DNA of 41,202 bases from Butyrivibrio sp. (GCA_015056585.1 SVFZ01000030.1:1-41202), one strand, 5' to 3'. Counted from the first letter of the stretch, positions 17,343 through 25,933 are shown. The notes: generated by a model from the sequence alone, not told the origin. Translations and numbers: made by a program.

Positions 17343-18398
17343 ATGAACAAAATGCTCAAAAAGCTGGCAGGAATGTTGATCTTATCTGCCGTTTTGGTGG
17401 GTTGCGGCAAAAGGGCCGTAACTGTGGACGAGATAAATTCAAGTATAGAGGAGAATAGTGCAAAAGCCGACAGTCTGATCACTGTCGGCTTCTCTCAGTT
17501 GGGGGCGGAATCGGATTGGAGAAGTGCCAATACCGACTCAATGCTGGGAACTTTCACTGAAGAAAACGGATATGATCTTGTTTACAAGAACGGACAACAG
17601 AAACAGGCGAATCAGATAACCGCAATAAGAATGTTTATACAGCAGGAGGTTGATTATATTGTTCTTGCACCGGCAACTGAAGATGGCTGGGACTCTGTGC
17701 TGTCCGAAGCAAGGGAAGCCAACATACCTGTGATCATAGTGGACAGAAGGGTAAACGCGGCAGATAAAAATCTGTATTCCTGCTGGGTCGGATCTGATTT
17801 TGAACTGGAAGGGAAAAAGATGTCTGCCTGGATAAAGGCTTATACAGAGAGCAAGGGCATTGCTCCGGAGAATCTGCATATAGTCAATATTCAGGGAAGC
17901 ATTGGATCTACAGCGCAGATCGGGCGTACAAGGGGCCTTGCCAATGCAGCAAGAGAATACGGATGGGATCTGAAGGCTGAGGTTTCGGGAGATTTTACCG
18001 AGACAAAGGGCAGAGAAGTAATGGGAGCTCTTTTAAAGCGCTTTAATGACATCAATATCGTATACTGTGAAAACGATAATGAGGCGATTGGAGCAATTGA
18101 TGCGATAGAAAGCGCAGGCAAGAAGGCCGGCCCTGATATTGAAAATGGTGAAATAATGGTGGTTTCTTTTGACGGGGTCAATGAGAAGGCGCTTACCTAT
18201 GCAAGGGAAGGGAAAATATCCTGTATTGCAGAGTGTAATCCTCTGCACGGACCAAGGGTAGAGGCGCTTATAAAGACTCTTGAAGCGGGGAACATACCGG
18301 ATAAATATAATTATGTTGACGAAAAAATATATAGTTCAATAACAGAAATTAAAAGCATAACTGTGGATAATAAGAGCTATAACGTTGAAATTCCGTAA
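17343..18398 (+). CDS. Sugar ABC transporter substrate-binding lipoprotein (YtfQ-like, copy 2)
   Basis: This 351-residue lipoprotein has signal peptide and lipobox LVGC (C21), then a helical linker to about residue 45. The binding-protein core is closer to E. coli YtfQ than the first copy: GFSQLGAESDWRSANTDS, QQKQANQ, VIIVDRRV and QGSIGSTAQIGR all match the galactofuranose receptor pattern. Having two receptors at the two ends of one transporter operon suggests either a wider sugar range or a signalling receptor for the kinase. A perfect 11-bp inverted repeat lies inside the gene at 17464-17491, right after the linker. No terminator is obvious downstream. Confidence 0.9.
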   Translation: MNKMLKKLAGMLILSAVLVGCGKRAVTVDEINSSIEENSAKADSLITVGFSQLGAESDWRSANTDSMLGTFTEENGYDLVYKNGQQKQANQITAIRMFIQQEVDYIVLAPATEDGWDSVLSEAREANIPVIIVDRRVNAADKNLYSCWVGSDFELEGKKMSAWIKAYTESKGIAPENLHIVNIQGSIGSTAQIGRTRGLANAAREYGWDLKAEVSGDFTETKGREVMGALLKRFNDINIVYCENDNEAIGAIDAIESAGKKAGPDIENGEIMVVSFDGVNEKALTYAREGKISCIAECNPLHGPRVEALIKTLEAGNIPDKYNYVDEKIYSSITEIKSITVDNKSYNVEIP

Positions 18399-18401
18399 TT
18401 G

Positions 18402-18410
18402 TGATACAAT
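18402..18410 (+). promoter_or_regulatory. Candidate extended -10 promoter before the ECF S-component gene
   Basis: TGA-TACAAT at 18402-18410 starts within 5 bases of the lipoprotein stop. TTGAAA at 18385-18390 is a possible -35, but the spacing is only 14 bases, so the extended -10 would carry most of the activity. It lies 42 bases before the ATG. Confidence 0.45.
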
Positions 18411-18451
18411 ATTAGTAACAGAATATTTTATGACGGGGGTAATTTACTAAA

Positions 18452-19027
18452 ATGGAAAAGAAAAAAACGGGATTTGGTACTAAACAGATCACTACAACAG
18501 CAATTCTTTTGGCTATCTGCATTATCAGTCAGGTGTTCAAAAACCTTAGTATCTTCATTACCGGACCAATCATCAACACATGTATAGTTCTTGCAGTGCT
18601 TTTGGTGGGACTTCCATGCGGACTGATTCTGAGCGTTATAACACCGGTAACAGCGTATTTTATCGCAGCATCACCTGTAATGAACGCGGTACCGCTTATA
18701 ATCCCATTTATTATGCTTGGCAATTGTGTTCTTGCAGTTGCAGTATCTCTTTTACTTAAAAAGAGTATTGGAGAGAACGGGAGAAAATTTATCAACCCGA
18801 AGAATATATTGCTGAGTGTCATCTGTGCACTGGCAAAAGGTCTTTTTATGGGACTTACAATTTCTCTTTGGCTGTTGCCTACTTTTATTCCGGCAGAAAG
18901 TCCTCTTAGAGGAAAAATGCCTGTATTCCAGACTACATTCTCACTGTATCAGTTCCTGACAGCATGTATTGGATTTGTGTACGTATTCCTTATTCTGCTT
19001 GCACTTAGAGGCAAGGGAAACGATTAA
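18452..19027 (+). CDS. ECF transporter S component, substrate unknown
   Basis: This 191-residue integral membrane protein has about six hydrophobic segments. It starts with the KQITTTAILLAICIISQ segment typical of ECF substrate-binding (S) subunits and has TGPIINTCIVLAVLLVG in the second segment. Such proteins bind a vitamin or similar small molecule and share a common EcfA/A'/T module, which is not encoded here. The gene is preceded by GGGGG at a rather long 12-base distance. Unlike the second S component at 33916, no neighbouring biosynthesis gene suggests the ligand. It is followed 38 bases later by the GGDEF/EAL protein gene, so the two may share a transcript. Confidence 0.82.
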   Translation: MEKKKTGFGTKQITTTAILLAICIISQVFKNLSIFITGPIINTCIVLAVLLVGLPCGLILSVITPVTAYFIAASPVMNAVPLIIPFIMLGNCVLAVAVSLLLKKSIGENGRKFINPKNILLSVICALAKGLFMGLTISLWLLPTFIPAESPLRGKMPVFQTTFSLYQFLTACIGFVYVFLILLALRGKGND

Positions 19028-19065
19028 GACAGTAACGGATAAGAGCAGTTCTTTGGAGGACGAAC

Positions 19066-22000
19066 GTGGAGCGTTACCAATACGGAGAAAGAAAAATAAA
19101 TTATGACCACATTACGGGGCTCCCCGGAATGTCCTATTTCTTTGAGCTCGCTGAAGCCGGCAGGAAAAAACTGCTTAATAATGAGCAGGAAGTCGCCATA
19201 CTGTTCTTTGATCTGAGCGGAATGAAACATTTCAATGAACAGTATGGATTTAGCGAAGGCGATAAGCTCATCTCAAGTTTTTCAGAATTACTTGTAAAAC
19301 ATTTTGGTGCTGATAACTGCAGCCATTTTTCAGGAGACGATTTTGCTGCATATAAAAATGCAGACGGCCTTGAAGAAGAGCTGGAGACTTTTTTTGATGA
19401 CTGCAAGAGTCTGAATGATGGCAGAAATCTGCCTGTAAGGGTGGGCATATATTTTGATAAAATAGGTGCGATCCCTGTATCTGTAGCTTGTGAAAGGGCA
19501 AAGATCGCTGCAGATACAGGCAAAGATATAAATTCTTCTAAAGCGTACTACTTTGACCATTCTATGGTAGAGGCCATAGAAAAACAGCAGTATGTTTTGG
19601 ACAATCTTGACAGGGCAATTAATGAGGGCTGGATAGAGGTTTATTTCCAGCCTATAATTCGTGCTGCCAATGACAAAGTTTGTGAAGAAGAATGTCTGGC
19701 AAGATGGAATGACCCGGAAAAAGGATTTTTATCACCGGTTGATTTTATTCCGGTTCTTGAGGAAAAAGGTATTATCCATAAATTGGACCTGCATATCGTG
19801 GATAAGGTCATTGAGAAGCTGAAGGATCAGGCTAAGAAGGGTTATGACATGGTTCCTCAGACCATAAATCTGTCCAGAGAGGATTTCTATGCCTGTGATA
19901 TTGTTGAAGAGATAAGGAAAAGAGTCGATGACTCAGGGATTGGCAGGGAATACATAATAATAGAGATTTCCGAGAATTCGATTTCAAGTGATATTTCATT
20001 TATGAAGACTCAGACTGAACGGTTTAAAAGTCTGGGCTTCTCTGTTTGGATGGATGATTACGGAAGCGGAAATGCATCACCCATAATTCTTCAGAAGATA
20101 CATTTTGATTTTGTCAAAATTGATATAAAGTTCATTGCACAGATAGAAAAGGCAGAAGATGATAGGGGAAAGATTATTCTTTCAGAGCTGGTCAAAGTTA
20201 TAATGGCTCTGGATATGAATACCGTTGCTGAAGGTGTTGAAAATGCAGGGCAGGTTGAGTTTTTAAAGGACATCGGATGCACCAAACTGCAGGGAGAGTA
20301 CTACGCAAGACCTAGCTCCTTAGAGGAAATATATAAGAGGAACATGAAAGGGACTCTTTTAGGAGTAGAAAACCCTGATGAAGTAGAGTATTACGAGGCA
20401 TTGGGGAGAGTAAATCTATATGATTTTTCCACTATTAAAAATACTGATGAATCTTTGAAGAACTACTTCGAGACAATGCCTATGGCTATTTACGAAGTGG
20501 GAGCAAAGAGTGTCAAACTTTTGCGTGCAAACAGATCCCACAAAGTCTTTATGGAAAGTAATCTCAACAGACTTAGCGGTCAGAGCGAATATTACTATGT
20601 TGATTATGCTGGGAGTTCCTGGGGAAATGTCTTGAAGGCCATGAAACAATGCGCAGAGAATGGAATGAGAGCCATTTTAGAGGAGAGAACCTTAGATGGC
20701 GGCATTGTACAGGTCTTTGTCCGCAGAATAGCTGCAAATCCTGTCAATGGCGTGATAGCGGTGGCAGTAATTATTCTTTCGTTCATAGCCAGGGATAAAG
20801 CAAGCAGCAGACTTACATATACTCATGTGGCAAGGGCGCTGTCTGAAGACTATATGTATCTTTATTACGTAGATATGGATACAGACACATTCATAGAATA
20901 CGGTAATGACAATGAATATGGTGATCTACCAATAGAACAGCACGGGGATGATTTTTTCTCATTTTGCAAGGATAAAGCTTACAGAAATGTGTACCAGGAT
21001 GATCTGGACAATTTCCTTGAAATGTTTACCAAGGATAATATAGAAAGCAGCCTTAAGAAAAATGGTGTGTTTAATCTGGCTTACAGAATTCCTATTGATG
21101 GTAAGCAGACTTATGTAAATCTCAAAGCATTGCCCATTAAGACAGAAGGAAACCACATTATTATAGGAATAAGTAATATTGATGCTCAGATGAGACAGAG
21201 GGAAGAGTATGAGCGCATCAAGGAAGAGCAGATAGCATTTTCAAGAATGACAGCTCTTTCCGGCGACAGCATTTGTATTTACGTAGTGGATCCGGAAACA
21301 GACAGGTACAAAGAGTACAGTTCCAAAGAGGAATACAGAGCGCTGGGAATAAGAAAAAATGGGATAAAATTCTTTGAATCTTCGATTAAGAACGGTGCAA
21401 AGAGAATTTATGCAGACGACTATAATATGTTTAGTGAAGCATTCACAAAAGACAATGTCCTGGAGCAGATCAAAGAAAACGGTCTGTTTTCGATAAACTA
21501 TAGGCTTCTTTTGAGAGGAACTCCCACATATGTTAATCTGAAGGCAGCTATGGTGGAAGAAAAAAACGGACCTCAGATTATTGTTGGAATCACTAACATT
21601 GATTCCCAGATAAAAAGAGAGCAGGAATATAAACATGATCTTATTGCTGCAAGAGACAAGGCGAATATTGATGAGCTGACAGGTGTCAAAAATAAGCATG
21701 CCTACGTTGATTTTGAACTTAAGATCAATGAAATGATCGAGGAGGAAGCAACGCCTGAGTTTGCTATTGTCGTGTTTGATCTAAATGGTCTTAAATATAT
21801 AAATGACACTTATGGTCATCAGGCAGGAGATCAATTTATCAAGGACGGCTGCAGCATCATATGCAGTATCTTTAAGCATAGCCCTGTATACAGAGTTGGT
21901 GGCGATGAATTTACTGTAATTGCTCAAGGGCTTGATTACGAAAACATAGAAGAACTCATGCAGAAGATGAATGACATAAATAAAGAAAATAAAGAAAAAG

Positions 22001-22128
22001 GAAAGGTTGTCATTGCAGTAGGAATGGCCAGATTCAGCAGTAATGACAGAAGAGTAGCAACAGTCTTTGAACGGGCCGACTCGAGAATGTATGAGAATAA
22101 AAAGATGCTCAAAGGCATAAAAGATTAA
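19066..22128 (+). CDS. Cyclic-di-GMP protein: degenerate GGDEF, EAL, PAS-like repeats, GGDEF
   Basis: This 1020-residue protein starts with GTG after TTGGAGG. Domain 1 (about 1-165) is GGDEF-like, but its active site is SGDDF (89-93), so it is likely inactive or regulatory. Domain 2 (about 175-430) is EAL: E209 and R213 form the ExLxR pattern, and the NLS, EIS-E, DDYGSG, KID, EGVE and QG positions are kept, so phosphodiesterase activity is plausible. Three PAS-like regions follow (about 445-575, 580-715, 723-850); the last two are clear duplicates with shared YVNLKA and GI(S/T)NID. Domain 3 is a C-terminal GGDEF with an intact GGDEF at 945-949, probably a diguanylate cyclase. No membrane segment or signal peptide is seen, so it is cytosolic. 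It would both make and degrade c-di-GMP under PAS control. Confidence 0.92.
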   Translation: MERYQYGERKINYDHITGLPGMSYFFELAEAGRKKLLNNEQEVAILFFDLSGMKHFNEQYGFSEGDKLISSFSELLVKHFGADNCSHFSGDDFAAYKNADGLEEELETFFDDCKSLNDGRNLPVRVGIYFDKIGAIPVSVACERAKIAADTGKDINSSKAYYFDHSMVEAIEKQQYVLDNLDRAINEGWIEVYFQPIIRAANDKVCEEECLARWNDPEKGFLSPVDFIPVLEEKGIIHKLDLHIVDKVIEKLKDQAKKGYDMVPQTINLSREDFYACDIVEEIRKRVDDSGIGREYIIIEISENSISSDISFMKTQTERFKSLGFSVWMDDYGSGNASPIILQKIHFDFVKIDIKFIAQIEKAEDDRGKIILSELVKVIMALDMNTVAEGVENAGQVEFLKDIGCTKLQGEYYARPSSLEEIYKRNMKGTLLGVENPDEVEYYEALGRVNLYDFSTIKNTDESLKNYFETMPMAIYEVGAKSVKLLRANRSHKVFMESNLNRLSGQSEYYYVDYAGSSWGNVLKAMKQCAENGMRAILEERTLDGGIVQVFVRRIAANPVNGVIAVAVIILSFIARDKASSRLTYTHVARALSEDYMYLYYVDMDTDTFIEYGNDNEYGDLPIEQHGDDFFSFCKDKAYRNVYQDDLDNFLEMFTKDNIESSLKKNGVFNLAYRIPIDGKQTYVNLKALPIKTEGNHIIIGISNIDAQMRQREEYERIKEEQIAFSRMTALSGDSICIYVVDPETDRYKEYSSKEEYRALGIRKNGIKFFESSIKNGAKRIYADDYNMFSEAFTKDNVLEQIKENGLFSINYRLLLRGTPTYVNLKAAMVEEKNGPQIIVGITNIDSQIKREQEYKHDLIAARDKANIDELTGVKNKHAYVDFELKINEMIEEEATPEFAIVVFDLNGLKYINDTYGHQAGDQFIKDGCSIICSIFKHSPVYRVGGDEFTVIAQGLDYENIEELMQKMNDINKENKEKGKVVIAVGMARFSSNDRRVATVFERADSRMYENKKMLKGIKD

Positions 22129-22131
22129 GAA

Positions 22132-22290
22132 TTAAAACAGGAAAATAGCAAAGAAAGAGGCTGCCAGCGCAACCAGTGCAATTCCACCAATAGAAATAAC
22201 CTTGTTCCTGACAGTATTGACGTCGATGTATTTTCCGTTATAGTTAACAGTCTCTATGACTTTGTTGTTCTTCTTGATTGTATTATCCAT
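22132..22290 (-). CDS. Small membrane protein, 52 aa, C-terminal anchor
   Basis: The protein has a polar N-terminus of about 32 residues (VIETVNYNGKYIDVNT) followed by one hydrophobic segment of about 20 residues that runs to the C-terminus, as in tail-anchored proteins. I do not recognise a family. The ATG at 22290 is chosen because GGAAG lies 10 bases upstream; an in-frame ATG at 22326 is possible but has a weaker site. The gene ends 3 bases from the stop of the c-di-GMP protein gene, converging with it, and has its own upstream region shared with the hybrid kinase promoter. The clear amphipathic design and start site support a real gene. Confidence 0.55.
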   Translation of the reverse strand: MDNTIKKNNKVIETVNYNGKYIDVNTVRNKVISIGGIALVALAASFFAIFLF

Positions 22291-22446
22291 AGAATTCACA
22301 CTTCCGTTTCTGCATTCATTTAACAAAACCTATCCATTTATGTGTTAATGATAAACTACAAATGTGTACTCAATCTGTTTTTGTCATTAAGATTCCATAA
22401 AAAAATCTTGGATTTATAAAAAGAATATTAAAAAAGCCCATTTAGC

Positions 22447-22475
22447 TTGCATTGAAAACGTTTAAGTGGTATAAG
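22447..22475 (+). promoter_or_regulatory. Candidate promoter of the hybrid kinase gene with cre-like site
   Basis: TTGCAT (22447-22452) and TATAAG (22470-22475) are 17 bases apart. The spacer holds TTGAAAACGTTTAAG (22452-22466), with a central AAACGTTT palindrome. This matches the catabolite-response consensus WTGNAANCGNWNNCW except for one base. A second possible -10, extended TGG-TAAAAT, lies at 22509-22517. Confidence 0.45.
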
Positions 22476-22554
22476 GGCCAATCTTCTTAGAAGACATAAG
22501 CTTAAGTATGGTAAAATAAAGAATGTACAAATGTTTCCGAGGTGGGGGATAAAA

Positions 22555-25074
22555 ATGCTGGAATGGCTCAAAGAATTCCAACTTAGCTTCATGCTTTTTT
22601 TAAGCGGCGCTTGTGGTGTTCTTGCTTTGTTGTCGCTTTCTACAAGGACAATTTCACGGCATAGAAAGCATGCTCTTGTTTTTATGGAATTTGAGGCAAT
22701 GCTTTTATTGCTTGCGGACAGAATGGCATATATGTATCGCGGAGATGAGAGTACAACCGGTTACTATGTTGTCAGAATATCGAACCTTCTGGTTTTCTCA
22801 TTATCTTTATTTGTAATCCATTCTTTTAATATATATCTGATGGACCTGTATCGTAAGTCTGAAAAAGTTGGGAAGATACCAAGGTCTTTGATCTTATGTG
22901 AAGTACTGTTCACACTTGGACAGATTCTTTTGATGATATCTCAGTTTACGGGATTATATTACACCTATGATGAGCATAATAACTATCAAAGAGCGCCCGG
23001 ATTTGTGCTCAGTTATGTTTTTCCGCTTCTTATCATGTTAATTGAACTTATTACCATAATCAGATACAGACGAGTCTTCGATAATATGGTGTTTGTTCCT
23101 GTTGTCATGTTCTCTTTAATTCCTTTTGTTGCATGTTTTATCCAGTTTTATACATACGGACTTTCGCTCATTAATATGTCTATGGTAGGCATGTGTGTGG
23201 CGCTGTATTTCTTTGAAATAATAAATTTGAATAAGATGCAGGAGGCCAAAAGCGCTGCAGAAAGGGCAAGTAACGCAAAATCAAGGTTTCTCGCCAATAT
23301 GTCACATGAGATCCGTACGCCAATTAACACGATCATGGGTATGGATGAGATGATAATCAGGGAAATTCCCGAGGGGGTTCCAAAGCCCTATTATATGTCC
23401 GTTGTCGGTTATGCATACGACATAAAGGCGGCAGCTGAGACTCTTTTGAGCCTTATAAATGATATTTTGGATATTTCAAAAATTGAATCCGGGAAAATGA
23501 ATCTGGTTGAACAGGAATATGATATCAGCCAGCAGATACAGAACATTGTGACCATGATCAAGGTCAGAAGTAAGCAAAAGAACCTGGATTTCAGTGTAGA
23601 TATTGACGAAAACATACCGCGGATGCTCTATGGAGATCAGGGCAAGATCAAACAGATAGTTCTTAATCTTCTGACAAATGCGGTTAAATATACCGATATC
23701 GGAGGATTTAAGCTGTCTGTAACAATGCCGGAAAAAGATGGAGATTCCTGCAAGCTGCGCTTTTCCGTAAAAGATACGGGAATTGGCGTAAAAGAAGAAG
23801 ATATGGATAAGCTCTTCTCGGCATTTGACCGTCTGGATGAGAGAAAGAACAGCGGAATTCAGGGAACAGGCCTTGGACTTCATATTTCAAAGCAGTTTTC
23901 AGATCTTATGGGCGGTAAAATCTGGTGCGAGAGCAGTTATGGAAAAGGCTCTGACTTTATTTTTGAAGTAAGACAGAGAATAATCAGCGATGAGCCTATA
24001 GGTGTCTTTAAGGAAGAGGGCAGTTTACATATAAGAGGACCGTATATTCCGAAATTCGTTGCCCCGGATGTAAAGATCCTGATCATTGATGACAGCGAAA
24101 TGAATCTAAAAGTCATTGAAGGGCTCCTGCGTGCCACAAAAATGCAGATAGTAACTGCATTATCAGGCAAAGTCGGCATAGAATTGATAAAGAAGACAGC
24201 ATTTGACCTTGTCATATTAGATCATATGATGCCTGAAATGGATGGCGTTGAAGCATTAAAAATTATCCGCGAGGAAGGTTTTGAGATGCCTGTGCTGGCT
24301 CTTACCGCCAATTATTTTGCCGATGCGGAGGAAGTATATAAGTCATATGGGTTTGACGGCTATATCCCTAAGCCTGTTGATGGAAAGTTATTGGAAACCG
24401 TAATAAGGAATTGTCTCCCGAAAGAAAAGGTCGTGGATCAGGAATTCGAGTCTGTATTTGGGCTTAGTGAAAGAGACCTGCCGGAAGATATGACCTGGCT
24501 TAAGAATGTTGATTCCATCGATATGGAAGAAGGAATTAAGAACAGTGGCGGGGCATTTTTGCTTGCCTTTTCTCTTAAAATGTTTTATGACACCATTGAT
24601 GACCATTGTAAGGTTTTGGAAAAGGCAATTGAAGATAAGGATTACAAGCTCTATACTGTTAAGGTTCATGCACTAAAGGCTTCTGCTAAGATAGTCGGAG
24701 CCATGAAACTTAGCAAAATGGCTGCAGAACTGGAAAAAGCAGGAAAAAATGCGGATTATGATTATATTGCCGGGAATCATAAAGCGCTTATAGAGGAGTA
24801 TAGGGCTTATTCCGATAGACTTTCAAGATTTGACAGTGTTGATTTTAGCGAGCATGTACCACCGATGGAAGGAGAAATATCAGCTGTAGATCTCAAGGAG
24901 TCCTATCTGGCTATTGGCAGATTTGCCAAAGAAATGGACTATGATGCCATAGATGCCTTGATCAGGAAGCTAAAAGAATATACAATGCCTTCAGAGGATC
25001 AAAAAATAATAAGCGATATTGAAAAAGCGCTGAAATTATTTGATTGGAAGAGAATTGAAGAGCTTGTAAAATAA
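22555..25074 (+). CDS. Hybrid sensor histidine kinase with REC and HPt domains
   Basis: This 839-residue membrane kinase has seven hydrophobic segments over residues 1-220 as sensor part, then a short coiled coil. HisKA follows with H251 in NMSHEIRTPINT, and HATPase_c with N box QIVLNLLTNAVKY and G boxes DTGIGV and GTGLGL. The receiver domain (about 510-630) has D556 in LDHMMPEMDG and lysine in IPKPVDG. The C-terminal HPt domain has H705 in HALKASAKIVGA. All four phosphorelay residues are present. The separate output regulator is not encoded next to it. The ATG at 22555 has GGTGGGGG before it, better than the open frame from 22531. PrsW follows at once, suggesting co-transcription. Confidence 0.93.
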   Translation: MLEWLKEFQLSFMLFLSGACGVLALLSLSTRTISRHRKHALVFMEFEAMLLLLADRMAYMYRGDESTTGYYVVRISNLLVFSLSLFVIHSFNIYLMDLYRKSEKVGKIPRSLILCEVLFTLGQILLMISQFTGLYYTYDEHNNYQRAPGFVLSYVFPLLIMLIELITIIRYRRVFDNMVFVPVVMFSLIPFVACFIQFYTYGLSLINMSMVGMCVALYFFEIINLNKMQEAKSAAERASNAKSRFLANMSHEIRTPINTIMGMDEMIIREIPEGVPKPYYMSVVGYAYDIKAAAETLLSLINDILDISKIESGKMNLVEQEYDISQQIQNIVTMIKVRSKQKNLDFSVDIDENIPRMLYGDQGKIKQIVLNLLTNAVKYTDIGGFKLSVTMPEKDGDSCKLRFSVKDTGIGVKEEDMDKLFSAFDRLDERKNSGIQGTGLGLHISKQFSDLMGGKIWCESSYGKGSDFIFEVRQRIISDEPIGVFKEEGSLHIRGPYIPKFVAPDVKILIIDDSEMNLKVIEGLLRATKMQIVTALSGKVGIELIKKTAFDLVILDHMMPEMDGVEALKIIREEGFEMPVLALTANYFADAEEVYKSYGFDGYIPKPVDGKLLETVIRNCLPKEKVVDQEFESVFGLSERDLPEDMTWLKNVDSIDMEEGIKNSGGAFLLAFSLKMFYDTIDDHCKVLEKAIEDKDYKLYTVKVHALKASAKIVGAMKLSKMAAELEKAGKNADYDYIAGNHKALIEEYRAYSDRLSRFDSVDFSEHVPPMEGEISAVDLKESYLAIGRFAKEMDYDAIDALIRKLKEYTMPSEDQKIISDIEKALKLFDWKRIEELVK

Positions 25075-25105
25075 ATACGAAGCTCTAATGGTAGGAGAAA
25101 TAATT

Positions 25106-25933
25106 ATGATGATGTTACTTGCAATTCTTCCTGCAGCAGTCCTTTTATACCGGGTGTATAAGGCTGACAGAAGGGAGAAAGAGCCGGCAAATCTGCTAAT
25201 CAAGCTCTTTATATTTGGAGTCGTTTCCACTTTCAGTGCTATGATACTAGAGCTTATAGGAGACGGAATCCTTAGCATATTTTTCTATCCGGAAGATCTG
25301 ATATTTATCTTTTTGGAGAACTTCCTGGTGGTTGCTGTGGCTGAAGAAGTCGGTAAATATATAATAGTCAAGAAGCTTACCTGGAATCATCCGGCTTTCA
25401 ACTATACCTTTGACGCTGTGGTATATGCTGTTTTTGCTTCTCTAGGATTTGCGGCATTTGAAAATGTGCTTTATCTTACAGATGCAACGGTTACAACTGC
25501 TGTGATGAGGGGAATACTTGCTGTTCCCGGGCATGCAATAGATGCGGTTTTCATGGGGTATTTCTTTGGCGTTGCCAAAAAATGCGAGGTTGTTGGCAAC
25601 CTGAAGGGGAAAAAACACAACCTGAGAATGGCACTTTGGATACCTGTTGTTATGCATGGGTTCTATGATTTCTGCCTGTCAGCAGAACTTCCGTATGCAA
25701 TTGTAGTATTTTTTATTTATGAGATCGTAATAACGGTTTATGCCATTAAGAAGGTCAAAAAACTCTCGGCTGAGGATACAGCTCTTTTCCCGGGCGGATA
25801 TCCGGGAGCAAATTCGGTTCTCAGAATGTATTCACAGGGAATAATAAAATATAACCCCATGACCGGACGACCGTATTTTGTTGATCCAAAGACTATGAAT
25901 TTCGATCCGATAACCGGAGAACCTCTTCACTGA
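25106..25933 (+). CDS. PrsW-family intramembrane metalloprotease
   Basis: This 275-residue multi-spanning protein shows the PrsW signature: EEVGK (E80-E81), a FENVLYL glutamate, PGHAIDAVFMG histidine and MHGFYD histidine, all likely metal or catalytic residues inside the membrane. In Bacillus, PrsW performs site-1 cleavage of an anti-sigma factor; here no anti-sigma gene is near, so the target is unknown. About 50 residues after the last membrane segment form a cytoplasmic tail with two similar P-x-T-G-x-P units (NPMTGRPYF and DPITGEPLH). The ATG at 25106 has TAGGAGA at 7 bases. The 3' end overlaps the convergent transglutaminase gene by 41 bases. Confidence 0.88.
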   Translation: MMMLLAILPAAVLLYRVYKADRREKEPANLLIKLFIFGVVSTFSAMILELIGDGILSIFFYPEDLIFIFLENFLVVAVAEEVGKYIIVKKLTWNHPAFNYTFDAVVYAVFASLGFAAFENVLYLTDATVTTAVMRGILAVPGHAIDAVFMGYFFGVAKKCEVVGNLKGKKHNLRMALWIPVVMHGFYDFCLSAELPYAIVVFFIYEIVITVYAIKKVKKLSAEDTALFPGGYPGANSVLRMYSQGIIKYNPMTGRPYFVDPKTMNFDPITGEPLH

